From NCBI GenBank assembly GCA_018992685.1, contig JACVGT010000045.1, forward strand, positions 1-21,883: a stretch of DNA of 21,883 bases. Direction: 5' to 3'. A model generated the notes under the pieces. It saw only the letters and a list, made by a program, of their open reading frames with translations. It was not told the origin of the DNA and did not search any database. This document shows positions 1-7,612 of the stretch, in pieces. Position numbers and translations under genes: made by a program. The first letter of the stretch is position 1; every line of letters begins with the position of its first letter. Source of the DNA: Theionarchaea archaeon. GTDB lineage: Archaea > Methanobacteriota_B > Thermococci > Methanofastidiosales > SZ-28-30.

Positions 1-161
1 AGGTATTCATTGCTTCTACAAATGGGAAGGTATATTGCTTTGGCGAGAACCCTGAGCCACCAGTGTTATCTCAGCGCACAATTACGGTAGCGTTAGGGTC
101 GTTTTGCCTCATTGTCGGACTCTTTGCTGTTTTTTACCTCTATCGGCGTAGAAACAAATAG
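1..161 (+). CDS. C-terminal end of a PQQ-type beta-propeller protein with a C-terminal membrane anchor (5' partial)
   Basis: The reading frame enters from outside the window and stops at 159-161. The visible residues begin with VFIASTNGKVYCFGE, the typical strand pattern of a PQQ-like propeller blade (hydrophobic pair, small residues, G-K-V-Y-C-F). A spacer of about 15 residues leads to a hydrophobic helix (VALGSFCLIVGLFAVFYLY) and a positively charged tail RRRNK, so the propeller would face outward and the tail would stay in the cytoplasm. The complete gene at 15657-16931 has the same ending: last blade, short spacer, one transmembrane helix, basic tail. The two are therefore probably paralogs. 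Both are followed by a member of the same small-gene family (271-438 and 17282-17947). The N-terminus and blade number cannot be seen. No enzymatic role can be inferred; such propellers usually serve as binding or assembly scaffolds. Confidence 0.7.
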   Translation, partial: VFIASTNGKVYCFGENPEPPVLSQRTITVALGSFCLIVGLFAVFYLYRRRNK

Positions 162-240
162 AAAATGTGATTCAGAATTTCAATCCCAACATAGTCTGAT
201 TTCACTTGATTGGGGGGAATGGACCTGCTGTGAAGCAATT

Positions 241-266
241 CTTATAAAGTCCTAGTGAGGAGGTGA
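241..266 (+). promoter_or_regulatory. TATA-like box and strong Shine-Dalgarno site ahead of the 55-codon gene
   Basis: A TATA-like octamer CTTATAAA lies at 241-248, centred 26 bases before the ATG at 271. That spacing would place transcription initiation at the start codon itself. A near-ideal ribosome site GAGGAGGTGAAT lies at 257-267. If transcription does start at about 270, the ribosome site would not be in the mRNA. Either a promoter further upstream also reads through, or the TATA-like match is fortuitous. Confidence 0.45.
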
Positions 267-270
267 ATAC

Positions 271-438
271 ATGGCCGCACGACAGGATATTACTGATGTT
301 ATAGATGCTTTTCTGGAAGACAGAATGACATTGGATGAAGTAGTAGAGTGGACCGAAAGAGAAATATCCAAGACTGATTCTTGCGAAGACCCAGAGTATG
401 CATCATCAGTTTTGTCTCAAGACATAGCTGGACAGTGA
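271..438 (+). CDS. Small protein (55 aa) homologous to the N-terminus of the protein at 17282
   Basis: The ATG at 271 is preceded by an excellent ribosome site (AGGAGGTGA, about 5 bases away), so this short frame is very likely translated. The product is acidic and apparently helical, with no signal peptide or membrane segment. Its first 25 residues (I-T-D-V-I-DAFL-E-D-R-M-T-L-D-E-V-V) align with the N-terminus of the 221-residue protein at 17282 (I-L-N-V-V-DAFL-D-G-K-I-T-P-E-E-A-V). Both continue into an acidic Cys-Asp stretch (SCEDP versus DPCDDP). The downstream two thirds of the longer protein are missing, so this is either a genuine stand-alone N-domain or a copy truncated by deletion. 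It follows a PQQ-propeller gene by 109 bases, as the longer copy does by 350. It could be co-transcribed with the UPF0182 gene 61 bases downstream. Function unknown. Confidence 0.7.
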   Translation: MAARQDITDVIDAFLEDRMTLDEVVEWTEREISKTDSCEDPEYASSVLSQDIAGQ

Positions 439-499
439 GGAGAGTTTTTAAAGAAGGGAGACAACATCCACCTGCACGCATCCATCAAAGGTGACTGAC

Positions 500-3400
500 A
501 TGAAAATGAGAAAACGTGGAATAATGATACTAGTCGGATTGTTCCTTTCCGTTGTTTCACTATGTACAGGACAGTCCATTCAAGAACGAATTGAGGCACA
601 GCAAGAGTTGATCCAGCTCTATTCAAACCATTTTAGTGAATTGTGTGGGAGCTTGTTTCTGGTACTTCTGTTCGTGTTCATACTCATATTCTACTGGCTC
701 CGGAAAAAAGATGGGCCAGCCCAGCAACGTCCTATCATCTACGGGATACTGTTCATACTCATTCTTCTGAGTCTTGTTAACCTGTGGGGCACCCTCAACT
801 GGGCATGGGATCTTCCCAGCCAGTATTTCAACCAGTTCTACTGGACGAATATGAAAATAGCAGCAGTAGGGGGAATCATATTAAGTTTAATTGCGTTCCT
901 ACCTTTATTTTCAAGAGAAAGTGTCGTATATACTATATATATTTCTTTGATCAAGAAGAGAAGTAGCTATCTTCCTCAACCTGCCTCTCTCCCATTCTTC
1001 ATCCCGTGGACACTGTTGAAATTGCTGTTCGGGATGTGGCTATACTCCAACATGCTTGTGGGGTTGTGGGTTCTGGGAGGGAATGGGTTAACCCTCTTCT
1101 CACGAGATGTTACGCCCCTATTTGGACAGTTGCTGGTCATTGGTCCGTCTGTTGCAGGAGCACTTGCTATGCGCATGTTTATCTACTGTGTCCATCATCT
1201 CGCAGGCATCGTACAGTACCTTGCGGAAAGTTACAGGCGGATCCTGAGCAATGATGAATATGAGACTATCTGGGGAAAAGTCATGAAGATCTTTGGAGTC
1301 ATCCTCATTTTCATGAGCGCCTCAAGCCTGTTTGGCATCACCGGTCAGTACGAACACCTCGTGGGGCCCTACAGGCACGATCTGTTCAGTTACATGGTCC
1401 GATTCGGTGCGGGAATCAGTTGCATGCTGGTGGGAGGATTCCTCATTGGTGACACCAGGAGACAGAAGACCTATCACATGGCATCTGCTCTCATTTTCAC
1501 TGTCATTGCGACAGCTCTTGCAGGGTATTACAGTCCTGATATGAGAGTCCTCCTGGGATTCTTCATCGGTCTCGTAGCCTTTCCCTTCCTGTACCGCATT
1601 TTCTGGAAAGAGCTGATACCAAGAGCACGGGCACTCACCATGCCCAGAATCACTGAACCTGTACGGTTAACTGGCGCATCCACAGCAGCAGTCATGGTGG
1701 CTATTGTCTTCATCCTGATAGCAGGATCCATAGGAAGTAACCTCTGGCTGAAACCCCAGCACAGAAAGGATCCCCTCAGTATCAATGCAGACCTCATTTC
1801 CCTTGAATTGGAGTTAAATGCCCTGAGCGCTGGCCTGGATTTTGATGAATCATACTGGGAATTTCCATCCCAGTCAGAGATTGACAGCCTGGAGGATATT
1901 GAAGCGTTGACTGCTGAGAATGAAGGAACCTTTTCCATTGTGAGGTTATGGGATTCACCCCACACCAAGATCAGGTTCAAACCCTCTGTCGGACTGCGGT
2001 GGATGGAAATGGGTGACACTGATATTGTTCGATTTACGGTGGATAATTCCCTGAGACAATTCTGGATCTCTCCCAAGAACTTGAATTTGGAGGAGATTCT
2101 TGAGGGTTCTGAAAACGCGTGGTATAACCAACACAAGGTGTACACCCACAGTGTGGGATACATCGTGGCAGATGCCCAGACAGGGAAATTTGAGACCATG
2201 CCCTGGACAGACAAGAATATTTATTTCGGGGAGGGGATGTACAGGGATTTTATCTACGATTTCCAGGGACACGAACTGCAGGGCGAGTATCAGGGACCCA
2301 CCGTGAAGCCCAGACTGCCCCTGAGAAATGTATTCACTCAGGAATTAACCTTCTATACGGGAGACGTGGTGGCATACACCAATATCTTTGACAGGGCATC
2401 GGAGTTGTTCCCGTGGCTCTACATGGACCCAGACCCCTACATCTGTGTCAGCGATGAGGGTGACGTCTGGTACTCCATGGATCTGGGAGTGTACATTACA
2501 CCCAGCAAGGTCCCTCTGGTGAAAGCACCGTATGTGAGGCCCCTTTTGAAACTCTTGATTAATACAGAAACCGGGGAATACCAGGTGTACTACTCTGAGA
2601 GCAATGACAGGATACTCCTGCCTCTCCTCCTGAAGGTGTATCCAGATATTCTTCCTCTATCGGATGCTCCTTCCTGGTATCAGGAACAGCTCAGGTATCC
2701 TGAAGTGTTCATGGAAACCCAGGTGCGTGCCATGAATGTGTACCATGTGCACTTGTCTGCGTACGAGAAATCCAATGTGTCAGCCTATGTTCATGAGGAG
2801 GATTTCTTTGAAATCCCTTCAGAAGAGGATTTGAGACACCTTCTGCAGACCTTTTTCGGCCGTGAGGAATTCGTGTCCATGATTACCGTGGAATTCAGCG
2901 GGAAGAAGGTGCCCAACATTGCTGCCATCTGGGTGGTGGAGAACGATATTCCAACCTATGGAAAGGTGCACTTGATCCGGATGCCCTCCCAGGCGTATGA
3001 GGACCTGCGTGTGATCGGAACAAGTGTGGTTCCCAATTCGTTGACTGCAGATGAAGAGGTCAGCTACTGGAATAGAACGCATGAAGGGGCTGATTTCGGG
3101 AATATTCTGCTATATAAGATAGAGGACAGAGTGTACTACTTTGTTCCGTTCTACACAGGGAGTGAGAAGACAGTAACTCTGCAGAAAGTGGCCTGCGTCA
3201 TGGGTATCACGGGCAGTGAAACAGAATCCAGGAAAGTGGGCTTTGGAGACGATGCTGTTACTGCCTTCCGGAATGTGCAGCTGGAGATTCTGGCCTCCAA
3301 GGTTTCAGGTAGGGACATCGGGACCTACAGTGAGGCCATGGAAATTCTGGCTGGTGCGACAGTCCAGGGAGAGAGTATGGCAGACATTCTGTCTCAGATG

Positions 3401-3526
3401 GACTGGTTATTGGAACAGAGAGAAGCGGCGCTGGCTGAAGGAGATGAAGTGGCGGCAGCTGAATTTCTGGAGGAGTTCTTTGAATTGTTCAAGAAGCTCT
3501 TAGGAATTACGGAACAGACTCCCTGA
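500..3526 (+). CDS. UPF0182 (COG1615) family integral membrane protein
   Basis: The product is a large membrane protein of 1008 residues, near the usual size for this family. The first part carries a signal-anchor-like helix and about seven further hydrophobic helices up to roughly residue 425. A large, presumably extracytoplasmic, domain fills the rest. Family hallmarks are visible in it: TGDVVAYTNIFDRASELFPWL near 630, the AYVRPLLKLL-type strand after it, LRYPEVFMETQVRAMNVYHV around 740-760, and a following DFFEIPSEE. The C-terminal 60 residues are strongly acidic and probably helical. The frame could open at a GTG at 491, but GGTGA at 490-494 sits five bases before the ATG at 500, so I place the start there. 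The biochemical function of UPF0182 proteins is not established. The upstream 55-codon gene is close enough for co-transcription; the downstream gene is convergent. Confidence 0.9.
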   Translation: MKMRKRGIMILVGLFLSVVSLCTGQSIQERIEAQQELIQLYSNHFSELCGSLFLVLLFVFILIFYWLRKKDGPAQQRPIIYGILFILILLSLVNLWGTLNWAWDLPSQYFNQFYWTNMKIAAVGGIILSLIAFLPLFSRESVVYTIYISLIKKRSSYLPQPASLPFFIPWTLLKLLFGMWLYSNMLVGLWVLGGNGLTLFSRDVTPLFGQLLVIGPSVAGALAMRMFIYCVHHLAGIVQYLAESYRRILSNDEYETIWGKVMKIFGVILIFMSASSLFGITGQYEHLVGPYRHDLFSYMVRFGAGISCMLVGGFLIGDTRRQKTYHMASALIFTVIATALAGYYSPDMRVLLGFFIGLVAFPFLYRIFWKELIPRARALTMPRITEPVRLTGASTAAVMVAIVFILIAGSIGSNLWLKPQHRKDPLSINADLISLELELNALSAGLDFDESYWEFPSQSEIDSLEDIEALTAENEGTFSIVRLWDSPHTKIRFKPSVGLRWMEMGDTDIVRFTVDNSLRQFWISPKNLNLEEILEGSENAWYNQHKVYTHSVGYIVADAQTGKFETMPWTDKNIYFGEGMYRDFIYDFQGHELQGEYQGPTVKPRLPLRNVFTQELTFYTGDVVAYTNIFDRASELFPWLYMDPDPYICVSDEGDVWYSMDLGVYITPSKVPLVKAPYVRPLLKLLINTETGEYQVYYSESNDRILLPLLLKVYPDILPLSDAPSWYQEQLRYPEVFMETQVRAMNVYHVHLSAYEKSNVSAYVHEEDFFEIPSEEDLRHLLQTFFGREEFVSMITVEFSGKKVPNIAAIWVVENDIPTYGKVHLIRMPSQAYEDLRVIGTSVVPNSLTADEEVSYWNRTHEGADFGNILLYKIEDRVYYFVPFYTGSEKTVTLQKVACVMGITGSETESRKVGFGDDAVTAFRNVQLEILASKVSGRDIGTYSEAMEILAGATVQGESMADILSQMDWLLEQREAALAEGDEVAAAEFLEEFFELFKKLLGITEQTP

Positions 3527-3570
3527 TTCAGTGTGTCATCTGCCTCTGGGAGCTGAGAAGAGGAGTATTA

Positions 3571-5481
3571 CTAGAGTGGCCGGAGATGCTTTGGCTTCTT
3601 TCTTGCCACGAGGATGAGGTACCCATCTTCGATTGAAAAGGTCAGAATGCCATTCTTGTATGCAGTTTTCACTCCTTCTGGTGATTCTTCATGGTCAGTT
3701 CGTATCCAGTTGGTGTAGTCTTCCACCACCATCTTTGATATCACAAACCCCTGAGATTGCACCACGTCCAGAAGCTCTTCTCTGGTAAAAAAGGTTCTCA
3801 CCGGCGCCTTCCTTTCAAATGTCTGTCTCAAGAAGGAGTAGCTTTCTTCAGTGGCCACGGGTTCCATCAACAGGAGAACACCTCTCTCTTTGAGAGCGTC
3901 CCACATGTTCTGCAGAACCAGAAGTGGGTTGGGGAAGTAGTGGAAGGAATTCCTGCAGGTTACCAGGTCAAATTCATTCTTGAAGGTCATCCGTTCTACG
4001 TCCTGGATCTCGTAGGTCACACCGTCCACCCTCTCTGCCAGGCCAGCAGGTGTTAAATCGATGGCTGTGACCTTCACCCCCTTCTTGGCCAGACGGTAGG
4101 CCACAACACCTTCACCTGAGGCAACATCAAGTGCTTTCCATCCCTTATGTGCTCCTGAAAGGTTAAGGTAGGAGTCGATTTCCTGAAATGTGACAACATT
4201 CCACCATTTTCTTCTTTCTGCAATACGCTTCTCGAAGGCACTCTTCACTGCCATTTTCATCTCTTCATCCTCTCTCTGCTTGATCCTCTGAACCCACAGA
4301 GATGCCAGCCCAATGACGGCAACTCCCAGGAGAAACTCTGCTGGAAATCCCAGGTGGTCAACAACAATCCCAGAGATCATGTTCCCCACAATGAGTCCCA
4401 ATGAGGCCATGAAATTGTACATGCCCATAATTTCTCCTTCTTTCCCCTTAACAGCCAGCCTGGACATGACAGAGTTGGATGAAATGCTTATCTGGGCCCA
4501 GGTATACCCGAAGACGGCATAACACACGGCTGCTATTGCAACAGCAACATATCCTGTGAGTAATGAAGCTGAAACCAGGATCAGAAAGAAGCTGCCTCGC
4601 AGGAGCAGGCCTCGTCGAAGTATGGCAAATCCCCCCAGGAGGGCTACTCTCTTTGCCACTCTGGAATATGCGTATGCAGATATCAGGGAATTGAAAAAGG
4701 AGATCAGGAACACAAAAGAAGCAGAAGCTCCCTTAGTCGTTAGGAAATACACAAAAGGGGTGAAAATGAGGCCGGAAGACATGAATAAGACGAAAGATGA
4801 CAGATAGAAGTTCTTGAGTCTATGACTTTCGAACTTAATCAAGCGCGGGAGGTGAATGATGATGGAAGGCATAAACCGCAGCTTTTCAGTAGTCATGTAA
4901 GCAAACGACTTGATACTGTCTCTGTTAATGTAGATTGGTTTCTCGGATACCATTTTCTGGAAGGAGAGTGACGAGAAGAGCCCGATAATTCCCAGGGCTA
5001 TGAAGAGGGCACTCACTCCCAGGATGGGCAGGAGCAACGTACCTGCCAGCAGTCCCAGAGCCCAGGCATACCCACCGATTCTGTTGAATTCTCCGATGGC
5101 CTGATCCCAGTATTCTTTCCGCGCACTGCGGAGGATGAACACGCTGGACACAGGGACTGTGGCTGCAGCAAATACAGCAGAAGCCACCTGCAGGTAGAAG
5201 ACCTGGGAAAAGGTACGCGCTTCAGAGAACAAGAGGAGAATAAGAGAAAATCCGGCAAATCCAATAACGAGAAAGGGTTTTCTTTTCTGGGTTGAATCCG
5301 AAAGCCTCCCCCACAGAATGAGAAAGACCATGGATACAATGGAATAAGCACTGGATACCAGTGAGATGTCAGTAGCCTTCCCTCCCAGTGAGATGATGAG
5401 CAGGGGTATTAAAGGGGATGAGCATCCTGCTGCAAACTTGAAGGGTATGAAGGTGTAAAACCACCTGGGAGTCTTAAACAT
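3571..5481 (-). CDS. MFS transporter fused to a class I SAM-dependent methyltransferase
   Basis: Residues 1 to about 400 form a major facilitator superfamily transporter with around twelve hydrophobic helices. The signature loop between helices 2 and 3 is present as GRLSDSTQKRKP near residue 58. A charged linker (about 400-430) leads to a methyltransferase. Its SAM-binding motif I is ALDVASGEG at 450-458, the acidic motif II is KVTAIDLTPAGL, and motif IV is FDLVTCRNSFHYFPN near 505; the post-motif strand is GVLLLMEPV. The frame is open across the junction with no stop. The ATG at 5481 follows GAGG by seven bases, and a TTTAAA box lies at 5513-5520. The family reading is an exporter that methylates its substrate or couples methylation to efflux; the substrate is unknown. 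It lies downstream of padR and the BtrH-like gene on the same strand but has its own promoter about 290 bases after them. Confidence 0.88.
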   Translation of the reverse strand: MFKTPRWFYTFIPFKFAAGCSSPLIPLLIISLGGKATDISLVSSAYSIVSMVFLILWGRLSDSTQKRKPFLVIGFAGFSLILLLFSEARTFSQVFYLQVASAVFAAATVPVSSVFILRSARKEYWDQAIGEFNRIGGYAWALGLLAGTLLLPILGVSALFIALGIIGLFSSLSFQKMVSEKPIYINRDSIKSFAYMTTEKLRFMPSIIIHLPRLIKFESHRLKNFYLSSFVLFMSSGLIFTPFVYFLTTKGASASFVFLISFFNSLISAYAYSRVAKRVALLGGFAILRRGLLLRGSFFLILVSASLLTGYVAVAIAAVCYAVFGYTWAQISISSNSVMSRLAVKGKEGEIMGMYNFMASLGLIVGNMISGIVVDHLGFPAEFLLGVAVIGLASLWVQRIKQREDEEMKMAVKSAFEKRIAERRKWWNVVTFQEIDSYLNLSGAHKGWKALDVASGEGVVAYRLAKKGVKVTAIDLTPAGLAERVDGVTYEIQDVERMTFKNEFDLVTCRNSFHYFPNPLLVLQNMWDALKERGVLLLMEPVATEESYSFLRQTFERKAPVRTFFTREELLDVVQSQGFVISKMVVEDYTNWIRTDHEESPEGVKTAYKNGILTFSIEDGYLILVARKKPKHLRPL

Positions 5482-5773
5482 AGCATTCCTCTTTTGTCGA
5501 TGTGGAGTGATAGTTTAAACACTTTTTGTGAGAGCTTTTGAGTGGAAGATAGGCTCTTAAAAAGGTATCGGAAGAGGTTGGAGGGCTATAGACGAGGGCC
5601 CCTTTCTTGTTGACAGGAGGACCTACTCTGAGTGTCGCAGTCCCCTCGTAATTTCAAGGTGGACTGATTTCAGAGGAGACGGCCTGGGTTAGGTGAATGA
5701 GACCATAAGAGGAGACTCAGCAGGACCAGGATATTCGGGTGGTCGAGTTCCTTCTGTTGCCTGCACCTGCCAT
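5482..5773. other. Intergenic spacer with the promoter of the transporter-methyltransferase gene
   Basis: This 292-base spacer separates two minus-strand genes. A GTTTAAAC palindrome at 5513-5520 can act as the TATA element for the gene starting at 5481, predicting a leader of roughly ten bases that contains the GAGG ribosome site. I see no convincing coding frame or RNA gene in the rest. Confidence 0.4.
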
Positions 5774-6934
5774 CTACGACACTCTCTGAGACAATGCAGT
5801 AATTGCTCTGGTTTCATTTTCATAGAGATTCATGACTTTCTGTTGGAGGTTCTGAAGCAAGGAGGTGAGGTCTCGTTCCTCAAGTTGCAGGGATGCTTGC
5901 TTCATCACATCATCGAGCTCTGCATTCATCTGCATCATCCTTTCAAATGCTCCCGGTTCCTGCTCTTCAAACACCTGATTTTTCTCGTACATCAATCTCC
6001 GTGCCTTTCCAAGCGTATCCCATGAATCAGGAAGAGCAGCTTTAGCCACGTCGCTCCAGGCTTTGCCAGATTCCTCAAAGAGATCAGCCACAGACTCCAA
6101 TTCGGGATTCTCAACAAGGGAAGACGCTTCTCTGAGAAATCGAGCATACATGGGGCGGAAGGCTCTCCCCCCGGTTCCTCCGATCTCAATGTAGATATAT
6201 ACATTCATCAGACAACCGTACAGGTTCAACCCCTGGAATTGTTTCGGCCAACCAGGAATGATGTTCGCCCATTTCCTGATTCCTGCCAGTCCAAAATTCG
6301 ATATGGGGGGGTTCTGCATCGCTTGACAGCATTCCCTCATGGCATCAAGAATTCCCTCTTTCACCCTCATGGGCTGCTCCGGCACTTCTATCTCCAGGAT
6401 CTTATTCCTGGGTGGAAAGGGTGGGAATTTGGAGCTTCTGGCATTCTTGAGGTCTTCCACAGATACGGTCAGAGGACCCTTTCCCCTGTCGGAGAGGTAG
6501 ACTGTGTCTTCCTGTTCATCGATTCCGTACACGACAACAGTGTGAGCTCCAAAATGAGCATCTCCTGGTAGTGCAAGATACGGCAGGTACGCCATATCCA
6601 CATACGTATACACAGGCTTCCCACAGCGCAGCATCTCCATCAAGTATTCATGTCCTTTCTTTGCACTTCCTGTCTCAAAAAGACTCCCTTTTCCTCCCAT
6701 TCTCTCCAGCATTTTTATCATGAATTCCTCATTTCTGCTGCCAGACCGACCTCCCACAAAGGGTGCCGGCATCTGCTTCATGTACCAGTATATGAACCCA
6801 AGACCTCCTCCTAATCCGAGGAGCATTTCCTCTGACATGTCAATGCCATAATACTGTAAAATACTGCGAAGAGCTGTGGTCTGGCAGTGCTTTCCACCAA
6901 AATACTTGAAATTCTCAAGGACTATCTTTTCCGT
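5774..6934 (-). CDS. BtrH_N / DUF4872 domain protein (C39-peptidase-like fold), apparent non-canonical start
   Basis: The protein matches the butirosin-BtrH N-terminal domain followed by a DUF4872-type helical C-terminus. Members of this group have a papain/C39-like fold, and BtrH itself transfers an acyl group from a carrier protein. Visible residues are the nucleophile region GGKHCQTTAL (Cys17), LSEEMLLGLGGGLGFIYW-like glycine-rich strand, His131 in HTVVVYGID and Asp149 in LSDRG, a plausible Cys-His-Asp triad. The first ATG (6838) would remove the conserved His-Cys motif. The frame is open for 32 further codons, but none is ATG, GTG or TTG. The best start is ACG at 6934, five bases after a strong GGAGGTG site. 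That makes the product 386 residues and overlaps the end of padR by 20 bases. A sequencing error is the alternative. Translational coupling with padR is likely. Confidence 0.82.
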   Translation of the reverse strand, partial: TEKIVLENFKYFGGKHCQTTALRSILQYYGIDMSEEMLLGLGGGLGFIYWYMKQMPAPFVGGRSGSRNEEFMIKMLERMGGKGSLFETGSAKKGHEYLMEMLRCGKPVYTYVDMAYLPYLALPGDAHFGAHTVVVYGIDEQEDTVYLSDRGKGPLTVSVEDLKNARSSKFPPFPPRNKILEIEVPEQPMRVKEGILDAMRECCQAMQNPPISNFGLAGIRKWANIIPGWPKQFQGLNLYGCLMNVYIYIEIGGTGGRAFRPMYARFLREASSLVENPELESVADLFEESGKAWSDVAKAALPDSWDTLGKARRLMYEKNQVFEEQEPGAFERMMQMNAELDDVMKQASLQLEERDLTSLLQNLQQKVMNLYENETRAITALSQRVS

Positions 6935-7478
6935 GGTGACACCTCCTTTCTATCTCCCCCTTGAATTCCACAACCCATGTCTTCTCTGCCTTTATGAGTG
7001 CGAGAGGCCGGGAAAATAGTGCAATAACCCTGTAATCTGCTCCTTCTTCCATCTTCTTATGGATTGAAAGTTCAAGGAAGAGCGTTCTTTCTTCAAGCGA
7101 TTCCAGGTACGAATCGAGGCACTCCACCACCTGTTCCGGCAGAAGAAGGTTGCTGTAAGCTATTCCCAGATCGAAAGGAGAAACCTCCTTTTTACTTTCT
7201 GATAGCACACTTTTTACCTTCTGTCTCATCATGATCAGCCCCTGCTCTGTGACATGGTACACTCTCCGGGAAGGTTTCCCCGAAACACTCTCGACAGTGC
7301 TTGTGATGAGGTTCTTGGCTTCCAGTTTCTTGAGCACATAGTAGATGGAACTGAATCCAATTTCGGTCCACACTCTCATATTCCGCTGGTCCAGAGTTTT
7401 CTCCAGGTCATACCCGTACTGTGAACCTTCGCACAGAAGTCCCAGTATGACTGCCTCGCGACCTGTTATTCTAACCAT
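6915..7478 (-). CDS. PadR-family winged-helix transcriptional regulator
   Basis: The 187-residue product has the PadR arrangement. Residues 1-80 are a winged helix with the helical start ITGREAVILGLLCEGSQYGYDLEK, the recognition region FSSIYYVLKKLEAKNLI, and the wing SGKPSRRVYHVTEQG. The second part (about 95-180) is a helical coiled dimerisation region. PadR proteins are cytoplasmic dimers that usually repress an adjacent efflux or detoxification gene and release DNA on ligand binding. There is no ribosome site before ATG 7478, but an A/T-rich TATA-like box at 7497-7505 is placed for a leaderless mRNA. A near-perfect palindrome lies between that box and the start codon, so autoregulation is likely. 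The 3' end overlaps the BtrH-like gene, and a cysteine synthase is divergent. Confidence 0.9.
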   Translation of the reverse strand: MVRITGREAVILGLLCEGSQYGYDLEKTLDQRNMRVWTEIGFSSIYYVLKKLEAKNLITSTVESVSGKPSRRVYHVTEQGLIMMRQKVKSVLSESKKEVSPFDLGIAYSNLLLPEQVVECLDSYLESLEERTLFLELSIHKKMEEGADYRVIALFSRPLALIKAEKTWVVEFKGEIERRCHHGKDSP

Positions 7479-7481
7479 GGA

Positions 7482-7505
7482 ATATTATAGTACTAGAATA
7501 TATAA
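7482..7505. promoter_or_regulatory. padR promoter with overlapping near-perfect palindrome (candidate PadR operator)
   Basis: Bases 7482-7501 form a 20-bp inverted repeat centred on TAGTACTA with a single mismatched pair (positions 7487 and 7496). The A/T run AATATATAA at 7497-7505 reads on the minus strand as a TATA box about 25 bases before the padR ATG. The palindrome therefore covers the space between the TATA element and the predicted start of transcription. This is a classic place for repression by a dimeric regulator. Confidence 0.6.
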
Positions 7506-7612
7506 GGTTTTCGGCGGAGAAGACAAACGGGTGTGGTACGAGCAGACGAGGTGTGTCAATGAGGTGTGATAACGTTTATGAAGGTGAATCTGTGAAGGAA
7601 AGAGGTGATCGC

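Noticed and set aside
1528-2214. Long minus-strand open frame opposite the UPF0182 gene
   Set aside because: It lies wholly inside a well-supported gene, has no ribosome site or family resemblance, and is explained as a shadow of the coding frame.
3527-3570. Terminator between the convergent genes ending at 3526 and 3571
   Set aside because: No clear hairpin or T-run is visible in the 44-base gap.
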